A DNA stretch of 64,000 nt, taken from positions 21,282 to 85,281 of the forward strand of contig JAWPHD010011293.1 in assembly GCA_037043455.1 (NCBI GenBank). The letters are read 5' to 3'. The position numbers and the translations under genes are program-made. The DNA comes from Cyrtodaria siliqua. Taxonomy: Eukaryota > Mollusca > Bivalvia > Adapedonta > Hiatellidae. The notes beneath the pieces were generated by a model that was not told the DNA's origin, did no database searches, and worked only from the letters and a program-made list of their open reading frames with translations. Positions 46,352-56,776 of this stretch are shown piece by piece (position 1 is the stretch's first letter; every line of letters starts with the position of its first letter).

Positions 46352-48368
46352 TTGAAAGAATGTCAAAATATCAAAACCAGCTTTCAATACATAGATCCGT
46401 ACAAATCGATAAACCCCAGCCCACCATTGTCCAAGCTCAGTTTTGAATACAAACATTACCATGTGTTCTATTGTATAAAATGTTTGTTTGTGGGACAACA
46501 TGTGCTTTCTGTAACGGGGTAAATACCTCATGTGATTTTAATTGGTCAACTGGCATAGTCATATATATGTTTGATTGACAGAGCGGATCTATGCATACTC
46601 ATTGAATGACCATCATTATAACACAAATAATATAATTTACTTTTCCAATGCATGCACGTGTAGATTTGATGGCAGTATGTTTACTTTATTTGACATAATT
46701 ATGGGCCCGGTGGGCACTCGATGGTCTTTAAAGCAAATTTAGCAAAATAGGGCACTATAAATAAATGCAATAAAGCTAGAATGTTTTTGTTAGGAAAAAG
46801 AAATGGTCTATTTCTGGTCTTTTTCCCCAAAAAATTAGGGTAGGTCGGTAGAAAATCTTGCTTTTTTTAAGGATTAATCCTTACTATGCTAAATTCAAAT
46901 CAAGAACATCAAAAGCATGTTTTCTTGAACATATTACATAATATGAGCATTCCACAACACTTACATGCCCTAAAAAACATAAAAGAAAAGTTTAGGGTCA
47001 GGGCCTTAAAAATAGGGTTGGTCGGAAGACCAGAAACAAACTTTTTTTTTTCTCCTTATATTTTAAATTACATGAGATCTATTACCTCGCACTGTTTTAA
47101 TGACAATGTCGATATTATTGTTTTCCTTCCCAATGGTGTCATATCCAGGATTTTTTAAATGCACCCCCGCAGTATCTTACTCGGGCAAGGTACTGTGAAA
47201 GTATGCCATTCTTCGGAGGGGATGTAAAGCTGTCTTACCCATGCGTAGGGAGAGCTATACTTATGTGTTAAAGATCTCATTGAACTTCTGTGTAAATCTC
47301 TAAAGGGTAAAGTGACGGCGATTCGGACAACTTTTGTAAAGAATGACATAGATCTTCAATGTAAAACGATAATTCTGTCTGGTTTTGGTTTAAATCAGTT
47401 TTAGTATGGCAGTATCGCAAGGGATATCCCAGTTGTTTATACATGTTTCACATGTTGACACCAGTATGGTCAGTGACTGTATCATATTCAAATTACCAGG
47501 CATGCCAAATCTCCAGATAAAATCCGGATTTTTCATTTGCTTTCCAGATTTAAGAGTACAATCTCCAGATTTTCCATCGAATCTTTTTTTTGTTTTTGCA
47601 TGATTTAACAGCTATGTTTTTTCAGTTTATTAGCTATTTCCTGATTGGTCCTGTTACGCTCACTAGTCAGTGATGCAAAGGAGAGTATTTATAAGTGTCA
47701 AAGCACTGGGGGTCGTCAATAATTGGGCAGTCGTAATGCACTGACTGAATATAAAATTAACAACTAAGGACATTTTAATTAGTTCCTTCAGTGACAATAA
47801 CGACATGTGCAATAGTAGTAATAATTTGTCTTTAATTTGTTTACCTAACTGAAATAGCAGGTGGGAGGAGCTAGCGACTCCTTCTATGTGGTATCACTAT
47901 AACAGCTGCTGCCGTGCAACACAATGATTATAATTTATTTAAGAGTTATGAGTTTTCACGTTTAATCTTCATTATTGTGATAGTTATCTTTTCATGTTCA
48001 TTGCTGCTGTGATGTCTAAATTCCGATGTTAAACACATAGAAAATGAAAATTATTTAAATATCTATGGTGTTGGCTAAAAAAATATAAATCAGAAAGGCA
48101 CAATCTCCGAAAAAAGTAAACAACAAGATGAAATGCACACATTTATACGATTGATCCGCGTGTAAAAAAAAATTGTGATGCCAAGTCTTTTTATGAAGTA
48201 GCATCTGTGTAGAATACTCAATATTATGTGCACTTTCATTCAAAAACAGTTTTGGTACAAATTAAACCAATTAATTAGTCTTTCTAATTTGTTAATTACA
48301 AATCCTCCCTACAACATACACTTTTTGTGCATGTTGAAGTATGCTAATCTATTATTTTCTATGAGTCC
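46352..48368. other. Intergenic region
   Basis: 46740-47050 and 47480-47600 contain repeat-like text ('CCAGATAAAATCCGGATTTT', 'AATCTCCAGATTTTCC'). No exon or protein domain seen. Confidence 0.45.
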
Positions 48369-50199
48369 TAGGGGTGTCACGATATCAGAAACCAATATCG
48401 CGATATATTGCAATATTTATTAAATAATCGCGATATTTATCGCGATATATTGCCCTAATCTTCTGCATGCATTTGTAAGCTATATTTCTTCTTATATGTA
48501 AATGACAAGTATAAAATAAAAACATAGTACAGTTAAAACATTTTATAATGCTTTAGGATGCACAGCTTTTGACTAGAACAAGAACACGAGAAACAAAACA
48601 TAACTCATTTTGCATAGTACAGTAGACACACAGCTTTCGCTAGAACAAGAACATGAGAAACAAAACAAAACTCCTTTTTCATAGTACAGTAGACAGTACT
48701 AGACACACACAGTCACATTAAGTAGTGTTCTAAAAGTTTTTGCTTTATTTTGAAAGACATATATTTTAGACAGCGTAGAAAGGCAGAATCACCCTATTTT
48801 GAAATGGCAATTATTCAATAATACTTGTGAAAACAGGCTTACCGGTACACATTTGATGATTGATAATTGGGCCAAACAAGATCGCACCTCGGCTGCAGTA
48901 TAGACACACTTTAGTGTTTGCCCTACTTTTTCCTCCATTCAGACGAACGTATTCATGTAAATTTCTAACGATCACGAATTTTAACCATTTAATCATTAAG
49001 TAATCGCTTACTAAATGGCACGCGCTTGTTTTGGCGCGAACGTGTTAAGACGCGTGGTTTCGTAGAAGCGCGGGGGAAAAGTAGGGCAAACACTAAGTCA
49101 GTTAGAGGCTAAGAAGTGAAATTTTAACAATTAAGAAACCCCGGTCAGTCGCTGCGCTCCTTCCCTTAGGGTTTCTTATTTGTTAAAATTTCACTTCATA
49201 GCCTCTAACTAATACTTAAACACGGGTAGAATGGGTTATTCTATTTCTATGTATTAGTTAGAGGCTATGAAGTGAAATTTTAACAATTAAGAAACCCTGA
49301 GGGAAGGAGCGCAGTTTGCCCTACTTTTTCCCCGCGCTTCTACGAAACCACGCGCGCTTCTACGAATCCACGCGCGCTTCTACGAATCCACGCGCGCTTC
49401 TACTAAATCTGCCTCCTTGTGTCCAAACAAGTGTGTGCCATTTAGTAAGCGATTACTTAATGATTAAATGGTTAAACTTGGCGATCGTTAGAAATTTACA
49501 TGAATAAGTTCGCCATTTTTTTAAAATTCCTCACCGTCTGATTGGAGGAAAAAGTAGGGCAAACACTAAAATCCTTTGAAGTTGCCGCAAGTAGCGACTA
49601 TTTCTGAGGATGCTCTTTGACACGTCGTGTGACCTTTACCAGATTTAGCCACGGGGTACAGGTAACTGATCACGCGTTACACTTATTATTACACTTATGA
49701 TAAGCACTGGTTCCCGTGAATACACAATGTTAGTATAATCGGCGTAATGGATTGCGGTAACCAACGACTGCTGTATTTGTTTTAGGTCTGTGGTTTTAGT
49801 AGATGTAATTATCGGATTACGGACAATTATCTGGGGCATTATAATCGGCTCTTTGATGAGTTGATGAGATGATACAAGATAGGTACTCCCCTGAAGATTG
49901 GCAATTAATGATTGAAGTAATTATATTGTTCCGGTGTTGTACAGTATGCGGAATGCCAGTATGTATACATAAAATGGCTGGACGACGCAACTTCGTGGAG
50001 TGGTACACGGTTTTTATTTCTCACTTTCAAATAAGCGTGCAAAGATTAAAAGCCGCGGAAATATGATGGATATAAAAGAAAACACAACACACTTCATGAG
50101 TATCGCGGAATACCGGTATGTACTTTTAATATCGCGATATTTTATCGCACGGGTGAATACCGCGATTAACCGGTATACCGGTATATCGCGACACCCCTA
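48369..50199. mobile_element. hAT-like non-autonomous element, 1.83 kb
   Basis: The ends TAGGGGTGTCACGATAT and ATATCGCGACACCCCTA are inverted repeats. Sub-terminal 'ATCGCGATAT' words are abundant on both sides. Flanking 8-mers CTATGAGT (48359-48366) and CTATGACT (50201-50208) match at 7 of 8, offset by 1-2 bp from the ends, as expected for an old hAT-type target duplication. No transposase remains. A palindromic element is nested at 48913-49567. Confidence 0.65.
48913..49567. mobile_element. Palindromic foldback element nested in the hAT-like element
   Basis: AGTGTTTGCCCTACTTTTTCC-type ends occur four times. Block 48913-49091 and block 49313-49567 are each bounded by this sequence and its inverse, and the blocks are inverse copies of one another (shared 'TTAACCATTTAATCATTAAG', 'TAATCGCTTACTAAATGGCA'). 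Between them is another hairpin of 'GTTAGAGGCTATGAAGTGAA' with 'ATTTTAACAATTAAGAAACC'. Four repeats of CACGCGCGCTTCTACGAA lie at 49330-49400. Confidence 0.7.
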
Positions 50200-50251
50200 T
50201 CTATGACTATCAAACAATGCATAATGAAGTATTAAACCAAGCGAAAAAGTG

Positions 50252-50326
50252 TGGCTGGTATGGGAATCGAACCCGGGACCCTTCGCTTACAGGACAGGTG
50301 CTCTATCAACTGAGCTAACCGGGCCA
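50252..50326 (-). tRNA. tRNA-like SINE head, copy 1 (degenerate)
   Basis: The minus strand reads GGTTAGCTCAGTTGATAGAGC (A box, D arm) and GGGTTCGATTCCC (B box). The anticodon loop CCTGTAA would give TGT, but the anticodon stem and acceptor stem (GCCCGGT with ACCAGCC) pair poorly. Likely a pol III SINE promoter, not a working tRNA. Confidence 0.45.
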
Positions 50327-50454
50327 CCGGGTACCCAGTATCAAGTACCACACTCCTTCTGCTTTTAATTTTTAAGAGCTGACTCAGCTCTTCCAGTGCC
50401 GCTATCCTGAGTTCACCGAATTATCCTCATCGCCAATTTGAAGTAACCAAGGGA

Positions 50455-50527
50455 AAAAACTGAGGTCTCGAACACGTGACTCCACGCTTACAGGGCGAGT
50501 GCTCTACCAACTGAGCAAACCGGCCAC
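50455..50527 (-). tRNA. tRNA-like SINE head, copy 2 (degenerate)
   Basis: Same layout on the minus strand (GGTTTGCTCAGTTGGTAGAGC, then GGAGTCACGTGTTCGAGACC), about 200 bp from copy 1. Both are followed downstream on the plus strand by CACC(G/A)GGTACCCAGTATC, showing a tandem pair of one SINE family. Confidence 0.45.
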
Positions 50528-51105
50528 CAGGTACCCAGTATCACCACACTAAGTATTAAAATAAAGAATTAATTGCAAAAATAATTTAAATTTGCATTTT
50601 AAAAGAAAGCATGAAAATCACATTGCACGCTCAAATTTTTATTTAAAAATGTTCTTCACACACTTAAATTTTGGCAGGTCTTAACCTCGGTCACCCAGCC
50701 TGTTATTGATTTCTACGCTATGCTATTATCTTCAGAACCAAAACATGGGGGGAAAACAGAAATTGTTCCTCATGTTGGGGGCAATTTTGGCGACAGACTT
50801 TGAGAGACTCTATGAGACTCATAAAAAATGTATTTTCAAGTTAATTAAATGACAATTTCTTACTTTTAACTTGTGAGAAGCAAAACATGATGTATAAAAG
50901 TGTAACTGGTGCATCAAAAAGTGACGTTATCATGAAAGCGTAGACATTATGTGCATGAAAAATGAGCGAAAAAAAAGGCTAATCGCTAGTGGGCGCTTTA
51001 TTTGGCCTAATCTGCCCTAGTTTCATTTATTTGACGCCTGGGGTGCTTTTTTGACATACATATGTTTATACATGCACCCTGTGACATCTCATTGCGTTTG
51101 ACCAA
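50528..51105. other. Intergenic, AT-rich
   Basis: 51033-51085 (CGCCTGGGGTGCTTTTTTGA and beyond) is a diverged copy of 53416-53460, beyond the right side of the foldback element. No gene seen. Confidence 0.45.
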
Positions 51106-51106
51106 C

Positions 51107-52430
51107 AAGAGGCCCAAGAGGGCCTGTATCACTCTACTGGCTATAGGCTGCGTACAGCTAAATATAGCCTGGCTGAAGCCCCGCCTTTTGTTGTGTACAA
51201 TTCAGTACAGAAGTGAAAGTTCACAGAGGTCAGCAGATATAACTTTGAAATATTGCATTTTCAGGAAGGATAAACTATAGGTAAAATAATCCCAATCAGC
51301 CAGGATCATTAAATTAAATAAAAAATTTTTTTTTAATGTTTTTGAAAATTTAACATCCATCGAAATTGCATGTCAATATTCAGTGCGGATTCAATAGTGT
51401 TTGTAAACACAGACATGTGCAGAGAGGTTGAGCTGGAAAAGTTGTCTTTTTCACACTTTCTTTGTGGGGGTGATAGAAGGATTATGTGTCAGATATGGCA
51501 ATATCAAACTAGTTTTTTATAAAGTGTCTTCTATTACCAAGATACCAAGGCAGGGATGTATTTGCCTCAAGTTTGGCTGGCTTTAAAACAAATCAAATGT
51601 TCGTTAATATAAACACTCAAACCAAGTTTGACATGTGACCCAGGGGCAGGGCCAAATTTGGGTGCCAAATTTGACCCCAGGGTCACCATTTGAACAAAAT
51701 TGGTAGAGGACCATAAGCTGAGTGTAAATACAAAATATTAAACTGTTGGCTCTGGTAATTTCAGAAGAAGATTTTTTAAGTTTGTCCCTATATAAGTCTA
51801 TGTAAAACATGTGACCCCGTGGACAGGGCCAAATTTGACTCCAGGGTCACCATTTGAACAAACTTGGTAGAGAACCATACCTCTGGCTCTTGTAGTTTCA
51901 GAGAAGAAGATTTTTAAAGTTTTTCCCTATATATAAGTCTATGTAAAACCATAACACCTGGGGCAGGGCCAAATTAGACCCTAGGGTCACCATTTGAACA
52001 ATTGTTTTAGAGGAACATCAGCTGATAATAAATACAAAATATTAAACATTTAGCTCAGAGAAGAAGTTTTTTTAAAAATTTTAACCCATGAATAAAGGTT
52101 TCTTATGAAAAAGAAATTAAATAAAAAAATTGCCTCCAGTGAGATTTTAACCCACGACCATAGGGGTTTCCAGTGTACATTACCAACTATTGAAAAAGGG
52201 CCATAACTCTGGTGTTACTGGTTTCGATCTGACTGGTTTTCAAACATGTCCGAGCTTTCATTGAGTACAAGATCGAATACAAAATGAAGGCGCTAGAGTG
52301 TTCACAAGGCTGAAAATGGCATTTTTCAATAATTCAGGGCAGAAAACTCTGGTGTTCCTTATACGATATAGCTGGTTTTTGAACTTGTACAAGCTTTCAT
52401 TGAGATTTAAACTAATAATGTACATTATTT
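51107..52430. mobile_element. Second AACAAGAGGCCCAAGAGGG element with repeat blocks
   Basis: Opens like the element at 39324. 51600-52110 has three units of the 'TTTGACCCCAGGGTCACCAT' repeat (compare 33040-34330). 52190-52420 has two 'GGGCCATAACTCTGGTGTTA' units (compare 40075-41010). It is a mosaic of the same building blocks; no protein encoded. Confidence 0.55.
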
Positions 52431-52606
52431 CATATCAAAATCGTTTTTGGATGAATTTTTTTTAGAATGCGTGTAGGAGGACTGCGCATATCAAAAATCG
52501 TCTTTCCGTTCCGTTTGTAGATGGGTATTTTATGCACTATATCTTCCCGGACGATATCTGCAAGTAAGACATACCTATGCTATCTATCTATCTATTGATA
52601 CTGCAG

Positions 52607-53376
52607 CACCCCCTCACAGGTATTCGGCGCGTAATTTGGTCACTACTACCCCCCACCCCACTCTACTACCCCCCACCCCACACCAAAAAAAACAACAAAA
52701 AAAAACATCATCCAAAAAGTCATTTCATAACATTTTAAAACTTTCCAAAAAAACAAAAAAACGCGTAATTATCCTATTGGCGAGTAGGGAACCATTTCAA
52801 AGATGGCAGCTCGCAGGTGAACGTAAAAATTGTTTGAAATATTCAGCCGTTGTGACTAGCAGATGTTGGATTGAGCTTTCTGATGATCGGTATGTGTAAT
52901 TATAAGTTATTTCTGATTGAACAAATGTATGTTTATGCAGGTTGAACGGTGTATAGTTTATTAGAGGTGAATGACAGTGACAAATGGGTCGGTCATATCT
53001 CCTACGAGTAAGGTATTTCTTCACTTCTCGACTTACTGGGTACACAATGCCATTGAGTTTAGTTGATTTAGTTACTGTATCTATGGAGAGCTATCCCTCC
53101 TGCAAAATTTGAGTGCTTGCTTGAGCAAATCGTCCAAGAGTTGAACGTGTATTCGACCGTAAACAAAGTGGAGTCGATGTTTTCCCCAAAAAATCGGCCA
53201 TTCTCGGACACCTTTATACAATATAATATACGGAAAAAAAATAATTTTGGAAAGTTTTAAAATGATATGAAATGACTTTTTGGATGATGTTTTTTTTTGG
53301 TGTGGGGTGGGGGGTAGTAGAGTGGGGTGGGGGGTAGTAGTGACCAAATTGCGCGCCGAATACCTGTGCACCCCCT
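52607..53376. mobile_element. Foldback hAT-like element with perfect 8-bp target duplication
   Basis: The element 52615-53368 (754 bp) begins CACAGGTATTCGGCGCG and ends with its inverse. CACCCCCT occurs directly outside both ends (52607-52614 and 53369-53376). The inverted repeats run inward for roughly 150 bp, including CTACTACCCCCCACCCC, 'AACATCATCCAAAAAGTC' and 'TTTTAAAACTTTCCAAAA'. The 8-bp duplication and CA..G ends fit the hAT superfamily. The interior (about 52770-53210) has no recognisable transposase. Confidence 0.85.
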
Positions 53377-53700
53377 CATTATGTGCAGGTATGTATTAGG
53401 CTAGTCTCATATATTTGATGTCTGGGATGCTTTTTTATATACAGATATTTATAGATACACCCCGAAGGACGGCGCATATCAAAAATCGTCTCGCCGTGAC
53501 GTGTATTTTACGCACTAAGTCTCTAAGATTAGGCAGGCTTAAATTATTGAAGTACAGACTACAGTGTACTGTGATTTTGTAGAGCTTACTTGTCTTTTTC
53601 CTGATCAATATGAATACTTTTAACATCGCTGCTTGAACCCGCCCCCATTGTAACAAAACGTGTTGTTATTAAGTAGTATATGGGAATTTATCTAACAGCT
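53377..53700. other. Flank of the foldback element
   Basis: 'GCGCATATCAAAAATCGTCT' at 53471 also occurs at 52484, so related sequence lies on both sides of the foldback insertion. No gene supported. Confidence 0.5.
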
Positions 53701-53800
53701 CTCGTTGGTTAACAAGTCCGCCATTTGTAAACAGTAGTTTGCAGTAGCGGTAGTCACGGAAGTCTTGATCATCTCTTCGACGCTTGATAGTAAAACCAAC

Positions 53801-53871
53801 ATGGTTGAGGGTAAAAGCCCTGTACTCGTAACTCCGAAACTATCCATGCCGAAACATAACGGAAATAGTAG
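53801..53871 (+). CDS. Candidate first coding exon
   Basis: ATG in a good context (CCAACATGG) opens MVEGKSPVLVTPKLSMPK followed by HNGNSR and a donor AGTAG|GTGCGT. The 100 bp before it are less AT-rich than the surroundings and have no ATG-initiated competing frame. No partner exon was found; the 4-kb transposon at 54132 would lie in the first intron. Could be a real gene start running out of the window or a chance frame. Confidence 0.35.
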
Positions 53872-55032
53872 GTGCGTGCACAGACATATTAATAATAATA
53901 TTGTTATTAGGTCTGTGGTGCGTGCTACGGGAAAGTAGTAATGCTAGGCTTAAAGGCATTTTCTATAGTTTTTCACAGACATATTAATAAATAAACAGAT
54001 AGGAAACTTTCTATCTAACCAATGAAGTAACCAAAATATCACGTGGCACCTTAATTTTTCCTTCTATCTCCTCTCTCAATTATTCAGTGTCAAATGCCTA
54101 GGCCATTGCTTGGTCGTCCGATTTTGGACAGGTTTACTTGTTGGCCCCCTGCTATATTTAGGGTTGAAAAAAAAGACTACCTGGCCCCCAGAATAACTTT
54201 TTTAGTATTTATCAGATATGATAATACTATATGTCATTGGAAAGCTTAGAATATGTACTTTCCAAAACATTGAAAATATTTAAGTTTAAATGCGAAACAA
54301 GTGAAATATTGAATGCAACACACATACCCATCAGAATCATAAACTTGCCATATTTTGATCGCTAAAAACACCTGGCCCCCTCTCGGAATTATTTAATACA
54401 GCTTTGATCGGTAATAACTTTATATATTCATTTAGCTGAAGATAACTACTTTCTAAAACTGTAAGAATAATTCAAATCGTATAAAAATTGGCAAAGTTAT
54501 AAGTCGCTGTACATATATATGTGAAATCTATTTTTTTTAGCCGCGATATTTTGGTTCGGACCACCTGGCCCCCAAAATATTTTTATGAAGTACTTTACCG
54601 ATAATATTTTTGTTTATAGATTCTTAAAGCTTATGTTATGTTCTTTATTTAAAGTTAAAAATTACTAAATTCCGTCTATAAATGACAAAGTTATATGCTT
54701 TTGAAAACAACTGTTGAATTTGCCGATTTTATAAATGTTACAAATATCAACCGACAGAGTTATGCGTGTTATTAAAAGATAGTGACAGGACTGACACCAG
54801 TAAAATAAAACCAACACAGTGTGTTTCATTATGTATAATTATACAAATAATGCATATTTTTTATTTTCATTCATTCATTCATTCTCACAGAAAACATATA
54901 AAGCGATGTGTACAATACAATTTATTTATTATTTGCAGTTTGAACATTTCCATGTAGAAGAATTCAAGTGGTCTACACAAGATTTATGGAACCATTCAAT
55001 GAAACATGATTTATTGTCACATTTAACAAGGT

Positions 55033-55898
55033 CGTCAATTAGGTGTCTTCCTGAAACCCCCACTTTTCAAATTTTGATAAAAATAAAAGTGGGTGTTTCA
55101 GGAATTTTGCTTTTTCCAATTAACACCTTCCTACGGCCTTAGGTCAAATTATAGCTATAGTCTGTTTCTTAGGATGATTTAATAAAACAAGACAAGTTTT
55201 TTTATACATTTATATCATCTTTTTTTGGATAATTTAATGGATTTTATTTAATATTATAATGTTAACTTATAAAAATCTTCTTTTTTTACAAGTTTTTTTA
55301 TACATTTATATCATCTTTTTTTGGATAATTTAATGGATTTTATTTAATATTATAATGTTAACTTATAAAAATCTTCTTTTTTTACATTAAAACAGGCAAT
55401 ATTATAATTGAACATTAATAAATTAATTATAGTTTTCTTCTTTTTTTTCAGGGTTTCAGGAATATGAAAATACTGTTAATCTTGTCTTTTTCAATGTATC
55501 AATTATCAGTTTTAAACTATAACTAATATATTTTAAAAAAAGATCAAAGAAACCTAATTAATCTTAATTAATTGATATAAACTGTTATACTTTGATATAA
55601 TAATAATAATAATAATTAATTGGCAATTCTGATTATTTAATATCAATATTAATTTATGGTCCTAATAATATTAATGTATTTAGACATAATTTATCAAATC
55701 TTAAATTATAAATATTTTTCATTTATATCTCCTTACGCAGCAAATATTATACCAATAGGTAAAACAGACTATAGTCCGTAACCATGGGTTACATAAATTA
55801 AAAGTGGGTTTTTCAGGAATTTGAAAATTAAAAAGTGGGGGTTTCAGGAATATGAAAATTAAAAAGTGGGGGTTTCAGGAATAAACCGTCAATTAGGT
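55033..55898. mobile_element. 842-bp MITE nested in the PHD-finger coding sequence, 12-bp flanking repeats
   Basis: CGTCAATTAGGT occurs on both sides (55033-55044 and 55887-55898). The ends are inverted: GTCTTCCTGAAACCCCCACT on the left and, inverted, GTTTATTCCTGAAACCCCCA on the right. The terminal unit is repeated three times at 55801-55880. 'CTATAGTCTGTTT' and its inverse lie further in (about 55155 and 55765). The interior has a 97-bp tandem duplication at 55195-55388 and an (AAT)n run near 55600. No coding capacity. Confidence 0.8.
55195..55388. repeat. 97-bp tandem duplication
   Basis: TTTATACATTTATATCATC recurs at 55201 and 55298, with the unit through CTTATAAAAATCTTC almost identical. 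It is part of the nested MITE. Confidence 0.85.
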
Positions 55899-56635
55899 CC
55901 GGTAATCTGCAGTGGCAGTATTTTTTAATTTTATTTAGTTTGGATTCGCAGACTGGCAGTTTCCTAACTTTCGGAAATGGCTCAAAAATACCCTCACTTA
56001 AGCATTTAATAAGATGTCTCCTCATTTCAGGAATATCGAATCGACATTGGGCTATATCAAAATTAAATTCTTTAAACAATACCTCGGTCATGAATGCAAT
56101 TGCAAAAACGCCACAGTCAGAGGAATTATTGTGTCGCTGTACATCGGGAACAACAACATTAATAAAAGGGGATTCGTTTGCATAAATTTGTGAAAGTTGT
56201 AACATAATATCCGAATTTAAAGTTTTATTTGATTTTAAACTATCTACAACATAAATTGAACCCGTATCGCTTTTCTGAAAGGACATTACCCAATGGTTTC
56301 TACCATTAAAATGAATCTGGCAACTAGGAGACTTTTAATTTGTCATTTTTTTTGTAAAATTCCATTTCTGAAGTTTGTTCACAAAGTGTGGAATGTTTAA
56401 AGTGGACTGAAAACCGGAAATATTAGGAAATAGTTCATTTAGAAGGTTTTGGGATGCATTAATTATCTTATCATTCAACCAACCAGTAGAATTCTCAATA
56501 AAATTGTTCGAAACTATGTTTTGATTGCTTTAACATAAGATAATATATTATTTGTATAAACTATATATTTTAAATAGCATTATCTCATTTGAACTAACTT
56601 CACATCGCAGTCAAACAAATACACTATATACTTAC

Positions 56636-56776
56636 ATCAAATCCAGCAACATAATCCGATATCTCAGGCCATATCTCGTTAACCTTGTATCCTGGAAAAC
56701 ACTTCACTACTATGTCCTTATTATTAAGATATTGATGCAAATACTTGGTCTGGCTATGTCCAACTATAAGAGCCAT
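56636..56776 (-). CDS. SGNH-hydrolase-like N-terminal exon of the transposon gene
   Basis: ATG at 56776-56774 in a strong context (AACAATGGC) opens 47 codons starting MALIVGHSQTKYLHQYL, followed by a strong donor GAT|GTAAGT. The LIVGHS turn after a hydrophobic strand resembles block I (GDS/GHS) of SGNH hydrolases, and VKCFPGYKVNEI resembles the Gly-containing block II. Its phase-0 donor does not fit the acceptor before the peptidase segment, so an intervening exon is lost or unrecognised. Confidence 0.5.

Larger units (their letters stand above)
54929..56529 (-). pseudogene. ULP1/C48 cysteine peptidase with C-terminal PHD finger, interrupted
   Basis: Minus strand, open from about 56529 except for one TAA (56337-56335). 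In order: a substrate-side motif STGWLNDKIINASQ, then the catalytic His (NHWV, codon 56295-56293), Asp (YVVDS, 56244-56242), Gln (PDVQ, 56139-56137) and Cys (SSDCGVFAIAF, 56115-56113). This is the H-D-Q-C order of SUMO-protease-like C48 peptidases. After a linker (FPKVRKLP) comes a PHD finger: YCHCRLP before the insertion (55045-55886) and CDNKSC, WFHKSC, STWKCSNC after it (55032-54932), giving C-x-C, C-x4-C, H-x2-C, C-x2-C ligands. The stop is TAA 54931-54929, followed by minus-strand AATAAA. The nested insertion and nonsense codon make this copy non-functional. The peptidase would cleave ubiquitin-like proteins (family knowledge). Confidence 0.8.

Noticed and set aside
46265..46531. 88-codon minus-strand frame
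   Set aside because: Its C terminus is translated 40-bp satellite; no domain.
54766..55142. Plus-strand exon with a good TTTGCAG acceptor at 54932-54938 and a 36-codon frame
   Set aside because: The same DNA read on the minus strand gives the second half of a PHD finger in frame with the peptidase, with stop and polyadenylation signal; the plus frame is its shadow.
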